DNA of 64,000 nt from SVEL01 sp017381055. GTDB lineage: Bacteria; Bacillota; Clostridia; Lachnospirales; Lachnospiraceae. Where the stretch lies: contig JAXJYC010000055.1 of NCBI GenBank assembly GCA_036307185.1, forward strand, positions 13,107-77,106, given 5' to 3'. Below, piece by piece: positions 7,913 to 15,363 of this stretch. A program made the position numbers and the translations under genes. The notes under the pieces were generated by a model. That model searched no databases. It saw nothing but the letters and a program-made list of their open reading frames with translations, and was not told the DNA's origin. Within the stretch, counting starts at the first letter, position 1, and each line of letters starts with the position of its first letter.

Positions 7913-8947
7913 ATGTATAAGATAGCAAAAAGCAATTTACCGGAATTATACAAGGCTATCGCAGGTTCTAAAGAGCTCTATCTTCCATTAGAGAATGCAG
8001 GACAGGTAAACTTTGGACCATGGAGTGAGGATTGTACTCCGGACATAGAGACATTAAAGTCAGTAAAATCTCCTAAGGATGTATTCTTCCCACAGAGTGA
8101 GAATTTATATACATGCCAGAAGGAAGGAAAAAATATTAAGATTGATCCAGAAAAGCTTCAGAGCCAGGATTTCGTAGTGTTTGGTATGAAGTCATGTGAC
8201 GTTAAGGGTGTTGAGGTACTTGATAAGGTATTCCTTGCAGACCCAATCGATACATACTATGCTGCAAGACGTGATCACGGTATCATCGTAGCTATGGCTT
8301 GTCATGAGCCAGAAGAAAGCTGTTTCTGTAAGGTATTCGGTATTGATGCAGCTGACCCAACATCTTCAATTGCAGACGTTGCAACATGGATGATCGGTGA
8401 AGATTTATACTGGAAGCCACTTACAGCTAAGGGTGAAGCTTTAACAGCTGAGCTTTCTAGCGTACTTACAGCTGATGGCGATGACGCTAAGGTAGAAGAA
8501 GAGAAGCAGGCTATTACAGCAATCATTAATAAGCTTCCATATTCAGACCTTTCACTTGAAGGTTGGGATGGCGAGCACTTCGAAGAGAAGTTCAACGCTA
8601 TAAATTGGGAAGAGCTTTATAAGCCTTGCCTTGCATGTGGTACATGTACTTTCGTATGTCCTACATGTCAGTGTTACGATATAAAGGATTACAATACAGG
8701 AAATGGTACTCAGAGATATAGATGCTGGGATTCATGTATGTATTCTGACTTCACAATGATGGCTCACGGTAATAACCGTAACAGCCAGATGCAGAGATTC
8801 CGTCAGAGATTTATGCACAAGCTTGTATATTTCCCAACAAATAACGACGGTATGTACTCATGCGTAGGTTGTGGACGTTGTGTAGAGAAGTGTCCAGCTT
8901 CCCTCAATATCGTAAAAGTTATAAAGAATTTTGGAGGTGACAAATAA
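7913..8947 (+). CDS. FlxB-like 4Fe-4S protein (AsrA/hydrogenase beta type)
   Basis: A protein of 344 aa resembling the AsrA/HydB family of iron-sulfur electron carriers. It has the motifs VFGMKSCDVKGVEVLD and HEPEESCFC in the N-terminal half. Two C-terminal [4Fe-4S] motifs follow, CLACGTCTFVCPTCQC and CVGCGRCVEKCPAS. It passes electrons between the NADH-binding FlxA and the rest of the complex. AGGGGG before the ATG and a 1-nt overlap with flxA (TAATG) show tight coupling. Confidence 0.78.
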   Translation: MYKIAKSNLPELYKAIAGSKELYLPLENAGQVNFGPWSEDCTPDIETLKSVKSPKDVFFPQSENLYTCQKEGKNIKIDPEKLQSQDFVVFGMKSCDVKGVEVLDKVFLADPIDTYYAARRDHGIIVAMACHEPEESCFCKVFGIDAADPTSSIADVATWMIGEDLYWKPLTAKGEALTAELSSVLTADGDDAKVEEEKQAITAIINKLPYSDLSLEGWDGEHFEEKFNAINWEELYKPCLACGTCTFVCPTCQCYDIKDYNTGNGTQRYRCWDSCMYSDFTMMAHGNNRNSQMQRFRQRFMHKLVYFPTNNDGMYSCVGCGRCVEKCPASLNIVKVIKNFGGDK

Positions 8948-9801
8948 TGAGTGAATGTACATGTCATGATAAATACTCACTGGATACTTTAGTACCTCAG
9001 ATTGGTATTATCACAGATATCCGTCAGGAAACACCTGATGTTAAGACATTCCGTGTTAATGCTCCAGAAGGTGGAAAGTTATTCGAACATATGCCAGGTC
9101 AGTGTGCTATGGTATGTGTTCCAGGTGTAGGAGAGGCAATGTTCTCAATTACTTCTTCTCCAACAAATAAAGAATACCAGGAATTCAGTATTAAGAAGTG
9201 TGGTGTTCTCACAGATTGTCTTCACAGCTTAGAAGTAGGCGATCAGATTACAGTTCGTGGACCATATGGAAATAATTTCCCGGTAGATACAGAGCTTAAG
9301 GGTAAGGATCTTCTCTTTGTTGCTGGTGGTATCGGACTTGCACCTCTTCGTTCTGTTATTAACTATGTTATAGATAATCGTGCTGATTACGGAAAGGTAG
9401 ATATTTTATACGGTTCTCGTTCAGCAGATGATCTTGTACAGTTAAAAGAAATTCAGGAAGTTTGGTGTAAAACAGAAGGCGTAAATGTTCATCTTACAAT
9501 TGATAGAGAACAGGAAGGTTGGGATGGTCATGTAGGTTTCGTACCTTCATACCTCAAGGAACTTGAGTTTGCAAATGACAAGACAGTTCTTGTTTGTGGA
9601 CCACCAATCATGATCAAGTTCGTTCTTCAGGGCTTAAAGGAATTAGGCTTCGAGAATGAACAGATTTACACAACATTCGAGCTTCGTATGAAGTGTGGAA
9701 TTGGTAAGTGTGGACGTTGTAATATCGGATCTAAGTACGTATGTAAGGATGGTCCTGTATTCCGTTACGATCAGGTTGAAGAATTACCAAACGAGTACTA
9801 G
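8947..9801 (+). CDS. flxA: FlxA-like FAD/NAD(H)-binding oxidoreductase
   Basis: A protein of 284 aa of the ferredoxin-reductase/PyrK-like family. It has an FAD-binding barrel with MFSITSSP, an NAD-binding segment GGIGLAPLRS (about residue 125) and a C-terminal [2Fe-2S] motif KCGIGKCGRC...C. It is the predicted NADH entry point of the complex. The N-terminus contains CTCHD, an extra cysteine pair. With hdrBCA and flxDCB it completes a seven-gene Flx-Hdr set. The gap behind it holds structured element B, then the fumarate reductase genes. Confidence 0.87.
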   Translation: MSECTCHDKYSLDTLVPQIGIITDIRQETPDVKTFRVNAPEGGKLFEHMPGQCAMVCVPGVGEAMFSITSSPTNKEYQEFSIKKCGVLTDCLHSLEVGDQITVRGPYGNNFPVDTELKGKDLLFVAGGIGLAPLRSVINYVIDNRADYGKVDILYGSRSADDLVQLKEIQEVWCKTEGVNVHLTIDREQEGWDGHVGFVPSYLKELEFANDKTVLVCGPPIMIKFVLQGLKELGFENEQIYTTFELRMKCGIGKCGRCNIGSKYVCKDGPVFRYDQVEELPNEY

Positions 9802-9823
9802 AATGAAAACAATGAGCCAAGTA

Positions 9824-9959
9824 CCAACAGTTCTTGTGCTCGCACAAAGAAGTGTTGGGATTTGGTGAATGTAACAATCTGAGCTATGTAGTGCGATAGC
9901 ACGAAATAGCGAAGGTTGTCAACCGTGAGAGCTAGTGACCAAAATTTCGAAGAAATTTT
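9824..9959 (+). ncRNA. structured intergenic RNA element B
   Basis: Three domains fill most of the 268-bp gap before frdB. The first is a hairpin 9824-9858 (CCAACA / TGTTGG, then TTCTT-GTGC / GCACAAAGAA). The second is a nested set: ACAATCT (9874-9880) with AGGTTGT (9913-9919), GCTAT with ATAGC, and GTGC-GATA-GCAC at 9891-9902. The third is a small hairpin CAAAATTT / AAATTTTG (9939-9959). The GTGC-loop-GCRC core followed by GCGAAGG matches element A at 3119-3274. No poly-T follows, so it is not a simple terminator. Confidence 0.45.
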
Positions 9960-10069
9960 GTTTCAAAGATAAAAGGATTATGAAGTTTAAAAAGGTCAGA
10001 CGAAGAAGCGGAACGGTTGGGTTTCATTCCAATAAAGTAAAAGTAATCAACGAAAGGAAATATATAACA

Positions 10070-10744
10070 ATGGCAGATATGGTTAAAGTATATTTATACG
10101 GTAAAGAGTACGAAGTACCAGCTAGCTTAACAATTATGGAAGCTTTTGAGTACTCTGGTTATCAGTTAGTTCGTGGTTGTGGCTGTAGAAATGGTTTCTG
10201 TGGAGCTTGTGCTACAATCTATAGATTAAAGGGTCAGGTTGAATTACACGGATGCTTAGCTTGTTCTACACAGGTTGAGGACGGTATGTGTGTAGCTACA
10301 TTACCATTCTTCCCACTTGAGAAGAAGGTTTATGACATCACAGAGATCGCTCCAACAGAGCAGATTATGATGCAGCTTTACCCAGAAATTTACAAGTGTA
10401 TCGGATGTAACGCTTGTACAAAGGCTTGTACACAGCAGCTTAATGTAATGCAGTACATCGCTCACGCTCAGAGAGGCGAGTTCGAGAAGTGTGCAGAGCT
10501 TTCATTTGACTGTGTAATGTGTGGCGTTTGTTCATCACGTTGTCCAGCTGGAATTTCACATCCTCAGGTAGCTCTTCTTGCTAGAAGACTTACAGGTAAG
10601 TACATCAGACCAGAAGCTGAGCACTTAACAAAGAGAGTAAAAGAAATCGAAGATGGTGAGTGTAAGGCATTAATCGAGGCTATTATGGCTAAGCCATTAG
10701 AGGAGATTAAAGAAATGTACAACAATAGAGAGATCGAGAAGTAA
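10070..10744 (+). CDS. frdB: fumarate reductase iron-sulfur subunit (soluble type)
   Basis: A protein of 224 aa in the SdhB/FrdB/TfrB family. It has a plant-type [2Fe-2S] motif GCGCRNGFCGAC (about residue 36), then CIGCNACTKAC (about 105) and CVMCGVCSSRCP (about 145) for two further clusters. It shuttles electrons to the flavoprotein that follows. The thiol:fumarate reductase TfrB of methanogens has an extra C-terminal CCG (HdrB-like) domain; this protein lacks it, but a separate HdrB is encoded upstream. The open frame reaches back to 9935, but GAAAGGAAA at 10052-10060 and similarity point to ATG 10070. Thirteen nt separate it from frdA. Confidence 0.85.
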   Translation: MADMVKVYLYGKEYEVPASLTIMEAFEYSGYQLVRGCGCRNGFCGACATIYRLKGQVELHGCLACSTQVEDGMCVATLPFFPLEKKVYDITEIAPTEQIMMQLYPEIYKCIGCNACTKACTQQLNVMQYIAHAQRGEFEKCAELSFDCVMCGVCSSRCPAGISHPQVALLARRLTGKYIRPEAEHLTKRVKEIEDGECKALIEAIMAKPLEEIKEMYNNREIEK

Positions 10745-10757
10745 GGAGGACGCGAAG

Positions 10758-12380
10758 ATGAGTTTACCATATACATCGGAAATGATGGAATCAATTAAAA
10801 AGGTAGAAGCAGGCAGAGCAGCACGTGTTAATGGCGCAGAGCCAAAGCGTATGACAGCTGACGAGAAGACAGCTCTCCTTCAGGCATTCCATCCAGATTA
10901 TAACCTTGATTCATTCGAAGAAATCAAGGTTGGTCCTAACGCAGGACAGAAGGCTCCAAAGGAGTTAGTAGAAGTTCTTCAGGGTGAAAGTAGAATTAAG
11001 GGCATGGACCTTGATCTTACAAAGCCTGATTTTGACGTAGACGTATTAGTAATCGGTGGTGGTGGAGCTGGTTCTTCAGCTGCTATCGAGGCTAATGAGG
11101 CTGGTGCTAACGTAATGATCGTTACAAAGCTTCGTATCGGTGATGCTAATACAATGATGGCAGAGGGTGGTATCCAGGCTGCTGATAAGGAAAATGATTC
11201 ACCAGCACAGCATTACTTAGATGTAATGGGTGGCGGACATTACGCAAATGTTCCTGAGCTTGTTGAGAAGCTTGTTTGTGATGGCCCTTCAGCTATCAAC
11301 TGGCTTGACAAGTTAGGTGTATTATTTGATAAGGATGAAGACGGTAGAATGATTACTACTCATGGTGGTGGTACATCTCGTAAGAGAATGCATGCTGCAG
11401 CTGACTATTCAGGAGCAGAAATCATGAGAGTACTTAGAGATGAAGTTATCAATAGAAAGATCCCTGTAATTGACTTCACAGCTGCTATCGAAATCATTAA
11501 GGATACAGATGGTAAGGCTGCTGGTGCAGTTCTTATGAACATGGAGACAAAGGAAATCCTTATTGCTAGAGCAAAGACAGTTATCATCGCTACAGGTGGT
11601 GCTGGACGTATGCATTATCAGGGATTCCCTACATCTAACCATTAGGGTGCTACAGCTGACGGTCTTGTTCTTGCATACCGTGCAGGTGCTCCATTATTAT
11701 ACCAGGATACATTACAGTATCATCCAACAGGTGTTGCATTCCCAGCTCAGATTTACGGTGCATTAGTTACAGAGAAGGTTCGTTCTATGGGCGCTATGTT
11801 CGTAAACAAAGAGGGTGAAGTATTCATGCATCCACTTGAGACAAGAGACGTTGCTGCTTCAGGAATCATCAGAGAGTGTAAGGAAAGAGGCATGGGCGTT
11901 CAGACACCACAGGCAGAAGGTATCTGGCTTGATACTCCAATGATCGATATGATCCACGGTAAGGGAACTCTTGAGAAGAGATTACCAGGTATGCTTCGTA
12001 TGTACTTAAGATGTGGTATCGATATGAGAGAGGTACCTATCGTAATTTACCCAACACTTCATTACCAGAACGGTGGTATCAAGATTGGTGCTAACGGTAT
12101 GTCAGACGTAGAGAACCTTTACGTTGCAGGTGAGGCAGTTGGAGGAATCCATGGTAGAAACAGACTTATGGGTAACTCACTCCTTGACATCATCGTATTT
12201 GGACGTAATGCTGGTCAGCAGGCTGGTGCTAAGTGCAAGGAAGTTGAACTTAAGGAACTTACAGTTTCTCACGTTGATGACTTCTCTAAGATGCTTGCAG
12301 ACGCTGGTATTAATACAGAGGTTGTATCACCTAAGTTATTACCAGATTACAGACCAGAAGGTGTTACTAGATTAAATTAA
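10758..12380 (+). pseudogene. frdA: fumarate reductase flavoprotein subunit interrupted by one in-frame TAG
   Basis: The reading frame of 540 codons matches the FrdA/SdhA/NadB flavoprotein family. It has an FAD-binding GGGGAGSSAA (about residue 98), TTHGGGTSRKRMHAA, and a C-terminal HYQNGGI...GRNRLMGNSLLDI. Codon 296 (11643-11645) is TAG, between TSNH and GATADG, and the frame continues intact on both sides. The residue expected there is probably Tyr, so one third-base change explains it. Without readthrough the product stops at 295 aa. The covalent-FAD His of E. coli FrdA (SHTVAAEGG) is Asn here (ANTMMAEGG). No membrane anchor gene is present. Genuine nonsense mutation, sequencing error and readthrough cannot be separated here. 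Confidence 0.85.
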
Positions 12381-12385
12381 TCATT

Positions 12386-12416
12386 AGTCGCAGTTGCGTA
12401 AAAAGCAACTGCGATT
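12386..12416 (+). other. stable hairpin between frdA and the permease gene
   Basis: TCGCAGTTGC (12388-12397) and GCAACTGCGA (12405-12414) form a perfect 10-bp stem with a 7-nt loop. Only three T follow, so it is a weak terminator at best. A partial terminator or mRNA stabiliser within the cluster is more likely. Confidence 0.5.
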
Positions 12417-12475
12417 TAGTGCGTAATACTAAAGATGGTTAAATTTAGAGTGAAAAGATATGGAGGAAGAAAGTC

Positions 12476-13738
12476 ATGGTACTCTTTGATGGAGTTATTT
12501 CAATCACTGGAATTACATTTTTTATGTTTTGCTTATTTTCAATTGCAGCTATAGGTTATGCTGTTGGTCGTATTCAGATCAAGGGCGTAGGTCTTGGTGA
12601 TGCAGCTGTATTTATTATAGCGCTTCTCTTTGGTGCATTATTGTATGAGCCATTATTAGAGCAGCTTACATTAGCTACAGCTGATGCAGAAGTTACTGTT
12701 AATTACACATCAAATGCACTTAAGATTGTAGAGAGTTTAGGTTTAATTCTTTTCGTTACATCTGTAGGATTTATTGCAGGTCCTAAGTTCTTTGGTAACT
12801 TAAAGAGAAACTTTAAGTCATACGTTGTATTAGGTCTTACAATTATCCTTGTAGGTGGTCTTTCAGCAGTAGGTTGTATCTATCTTGGAAGAGCATTAGG
12901 AGAGACAAACCACGAAGGTTTTACAGCTATGGTAGTTGGACTTCTTTCAGGTTCGTTAACATCTACACCAGCATTCTCAGCGGCTAAGGCAACAGTTGCT
13001 CCACAGTATGAAGCACTTGTATCTGTAGGTCACGGTATTGCTTATATCTTTGGTGTAGTAGGTGTAGTTTTATTTGTTCAGCTTATTCCAAAGCTTTCAA
13101 AGGCTAATATGGAAGAAGAAAGAGCTAAGCTTACAAGTGTAGATGGCGGAGCAGAAGCTAAGAAGGAAGAGAAGAAGGGCTTAATCGAGTTAGATGAGTA
13201 TGGTCTTGGTGCCTTCGCACTTGCTGCAGTTATTGGAACATTTGTTGGTATGATTAAGATTCCTTTATCAAGCAAGGGTCTTTCAGGTACAACATTTGCT
13301 CTTACAACAACAGGTGGTTGTTTAATGACAGCCTTAGTATTTGGTCATTTTAGACGCGTAGGTAAGGTTTCTATTATGCCAAAGCAGGCTACATTAAAGG
13401 TATTTAGAGAGTTAGGACTTATGTTATTCTTAATCGGAGCAGGTATCCCAGGTGGTGCAGACTTCGTTAAGCATTTCGATATTATGTACTTCGTATACGG
13501 AGCAATTATGACAATCGCACCATTGATTGTTGGTTTCTTATTTGCTAAGTATGTACTTAAGTTAAGCTTACTCAATAACCTTGGTTCTATCACAGGTGGT
13601 ATGACAAGTACACCAGCATTAGGAACACTTATTAATACAGCAGGTACAGAAGAGGTTGCTTCAGCTTATGCTGCAACATACCCAATCGCATTAATCGCTG
13701 TAGTATTAGTATCACAGTTCTTAATCATTCTATTCTAG
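12476..13738 (+). CDS. AspT/SucE-type (AAEx) membrane antiporter, candidate C4-dicarboxylate exporter
   Basis: A polytopic membrane protein of 420 aa with the duplicated AspT/YidE/YbjL domain. The paired motifs GLLSGSLTSTPAFSAA (about residue 158) and ITGGMTSTPALG (about 375) are diagnostic, and a charged cytoplasmic loop (about 206-240) separates the halves. Known members exchange aspartate for alanine (AspT) or export succinate (SucE of Corynebacterium). Placement between fumarate reductase and fumarase favours succinate, fumarate or malate transport; this is inference from context. GGAGGAAG precedes the ATG. The protein is a little shorter than AspT and lacks a TrkA_C domain between the halves. 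Confidence 0.8.
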   Translation: MVLFDGVISITGITFFMFCLFSIAAIGYAVGRIQIKGVGLGDAAVFIIALLFGALLYEPLLEQLTLATADAEVTVNYTSNALKIVESLGLILFVTSVGFIAGPKFFGNLKRNFKSYVVLGLTIILVGGLSAVGCIYLGRALGETNHEGFTAMVVGLLSGSLTSTPAFSAAKATVAPQYEALVSVGHGIAYIFGVVGVVLFVQLIPKLSKANMEEERAKLTSVDGGAEAKKEEKKGLIELDEYGLGAFALAAVIGTFVGMIKIPLSSKGLSGTTFALTTTGGCLMTALVFGHFRRVGKVSIMPKQATLKVFRELGLMLFLIGAGIPGGADFVKHFDIMYFVYGAIMTIAPLIVGFLFAKYVLKLSLLNNLGSITGGMTSTPALGTLINTAGTEEVASAYAATYPIALIAVVLVSQFLIILF

Positions 13739-13767
13739 TATAATAATTTTACATGGAGGAAAATTAA

Positions 13768-14610
13768 ATGCGTGAAATTAATGTAAGTCAGCTTACAGAC
13801 GTTGTTGAGAAGCTTTGTATCGAAGCTAATCAGCATTTGCCAGGCGATGTTAAAGACGCAATCAAGAAGTGCAGAGCATGTGAAGATTGGGAAATCGCTC
13901 AGGGCGTTTTAGATAAGATTATTACAAATTTTGAAATTGCAGATGAGCAGTGCGTACCTATCTGTCAGGATACAGGTATGGCATGTGTATTCTTAGAGAT
14001 TGGACAGGATGTTCATTTTGTAGGTGGCGATTTAACAGACGCTATCAATGAAGGTGTTCGTCGTGGATATGATAAGGGATACTTAAGAAAGTCTGTAGTT
14101 AAGGATCCAGTTCGTAGAGGAAATACAGGTGATAACACACCTGCTATGATCTACACAGAGATCGTTCCAGGTGAGGAAGTTAAGGTTACTGTTGGTCCCA
14201 AGGGATTCGGTAGCGAGAACATGAGTGCAATCCGTATGTTCAAGCCTTCAGCTGGACTTCAGGGTATTAAGGATTTCATCATTGAGACAGTTGAGACAGC
14301 TGGTCCTAATCCATGCCCACCTATGGTAGTAGGTGTAGGTATCGGTGGTACATTTGATAAGGCTGCTTTACTTGCAAAGAAGGCTCTTATGAGACCACTT
14401 GATTCTAAGAACCCAGATCCATACTATGCTGATCTTGAGGAAGAAATGCTTGCAAAGATCAACGAACTTGGTATTGGACCACAGGGATTCGGTGGAAAGA
14501 CAACAGCTATCGGCTTAAATATTGAAACATTACCAACACATATCGCTGGTATGCCATGTGCTATCAATATTAACTGCCACGTTACACGTCATAAGTCGGA
14601 GGTGATCTAA
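13768..14610 (+). CDS. class I fumarate hydratase, alpha (N-terminal) subunit
   Basis: A protein of 280 aa in the iron-sulfur hydro-lyase alpha family (two-subunit fumarase or L-tartrate dehydratase). It has the motifs PICQDTGMACVFLEIG, RGNTGDNTPAMIY and GPNPCPPMVVGVGIGG. Three cysteines in those segments and near the C-terminus (NCHVTRHK region) are candidate [4Fe-4S] ligands. It interconverts malate and fumarate together with the beta subunit, whose ATG overlaps its last base. Fumarase is preferred over tartrate dehydratase because of the adjoining fumarate reductase genes. GGAGG lies upstream of the ATG. Confidence 0.88.
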   Translation: MREINVSQLTDVVEKLCIEANQHLPGDVKDAIKKCRACEDWEIAQGVLDKIITNFEIADEQCVPICQDTGMACVFLEIGQDVHFVGGDLTDAINEGVRRGYDKGYLRKSVVKDPVRRGNTGDNTPAMIYTEIVPGEEVKVTVGPKGFGSENMSAIRMFKPSAGLQGIKDFIIETVETAGPNPCPPMVVGVGIGGTFDKAALLAKKALMRPLDSKNPDPYYADLEEEMLAKINELGIGPQGFGGKTTAIGLNIETLPTHIAGMPCAININCHVTRHKSEVI

Positions 14611-15167
14611 TGGAGAAGCATATTACATTACCACTTACAGAAGAGTTAGCAAAGTCACTTAAGGCTGGCGAGACTGTTTACTTAACAGGTACAATCTATA
14701 CATCAAGAGATGCTGGACATAAGAGAATGTGTGAATCACTTGCTAAGGGTGAGCCACTTCCATTTGATCCAACAGATGCTACAATCTACTATGTTGGACC
14801 TACACCAGCTAAGCCAGGTCAGGTTATCGGTTCAGCAGGCCCTACAACAAGTGGTCGTATGGATGCATACGCACCAACTATGATGTCAGTAGGTGCTAGA
14901 GGTATGATCGGTAAGGGAGCTAGACTTCCAGAAGTAGTAGACGCTATGAAGAAGCATAGTGGTGTATACTTTGGTGCTATCGGTGGAGCAGGTGCTCTTT
15001 TAGCTAAATGTATCAAGAAGTGTGAGCTTATTGCATACGAAGATTTAGGAGCAGAGGCTTTAAGAAAGCTTTATGTAGAGGATATGCCTCTTGTAGTTAT
15101 CATTGACTCAGAGGGAAATAACCTTTACGAGATTGGTAGAGCTGATTATTTAAAGATGAATAACTAA
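14610..15167 (+). CDS. class I fumarate hydratase, beta (C-terminal) subunit
   Basis: A protein of 185 aa matching the beta half of the Fe-S hydro-lyase family. It has LTGTIYTSRDAGHKRM near the start, GPTTSGRMDAYAPTMM in the centre and GGAGALLAKCIK near residue 130. It forms the active site with the alpha subunit. It overlaps the alpha stop codon (TAATGG) and uses GGAGGTGA inside that gene as ribosome binding site. It is the last gene of the cluster, before an intrinsic terminator. Confidence 0.88.
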   Translation: MEKHITLPLTEELAKSLKAGETVYLTGTIYTSRDAGHKRMCESLAKGEPLPFDPTDATIYYVGPTPAKPGQVIGSAGPTTSGRMDAYAPTMMSVGARGMIGKGARLPEVVDAMKKHSGVYFGAIGGAGALLAKCIKKCELIAYEDLGAEALRKLYVEDMPLVVIIDSEGNNLYEIGRADYLKMNN

Positions 15168-15175
15168 TATAATAC

Positions 15176-15213
15176 AAAAGAGTGTCGTACTAATACAATA
15201 CGGCACTTTTTTG
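15176..15213 (+). terminator. intrinsic terminator after the fumarase genes
   Basis: AGTGTCGTA (15181-15189) pairs with TACGGCACT (15199-15207) with one wobble, followed by TTTTT. It closes the 2.1-15.2 kb cluster. Confidence 0.85.
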
Positions 15214-15269
15214 ATGCAAAAATGTCGAAAATTCCTTAAGAAAGTGATATATTCTAGCACAATCAAGCC

Positions 15270-15298
15270 TTGACGCAAATGGATTAATGATATATATT
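15270..15298 (+). promoter_or_regulatory. promoter of the first amylase gene
   Basis: TTGACG (15270-15275), a 17-bp spacer and TATATT (15293-15298), 66 bp upstream of the chosen start codon. Confidence 0.55.
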
Positions 15299-15363
15299 GA
15301 TACACGGATAAAAGAGCAAGGGTTATGATACTGTTATTCAATTCAGAAATGGAGAGAAAGAAA

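Noticed and set aside
11409..11642. Minus-strand frames across frdA
   Set aside because: Codon-shadow frames opposite a conserved gene, without ribosome binding sites or recognisable products.
11643..11645. Pyrrolysine or stop-codon reassignment
   Set aside because: TAG ends several intact genes in the same cluster, and no pyl genes are seen.
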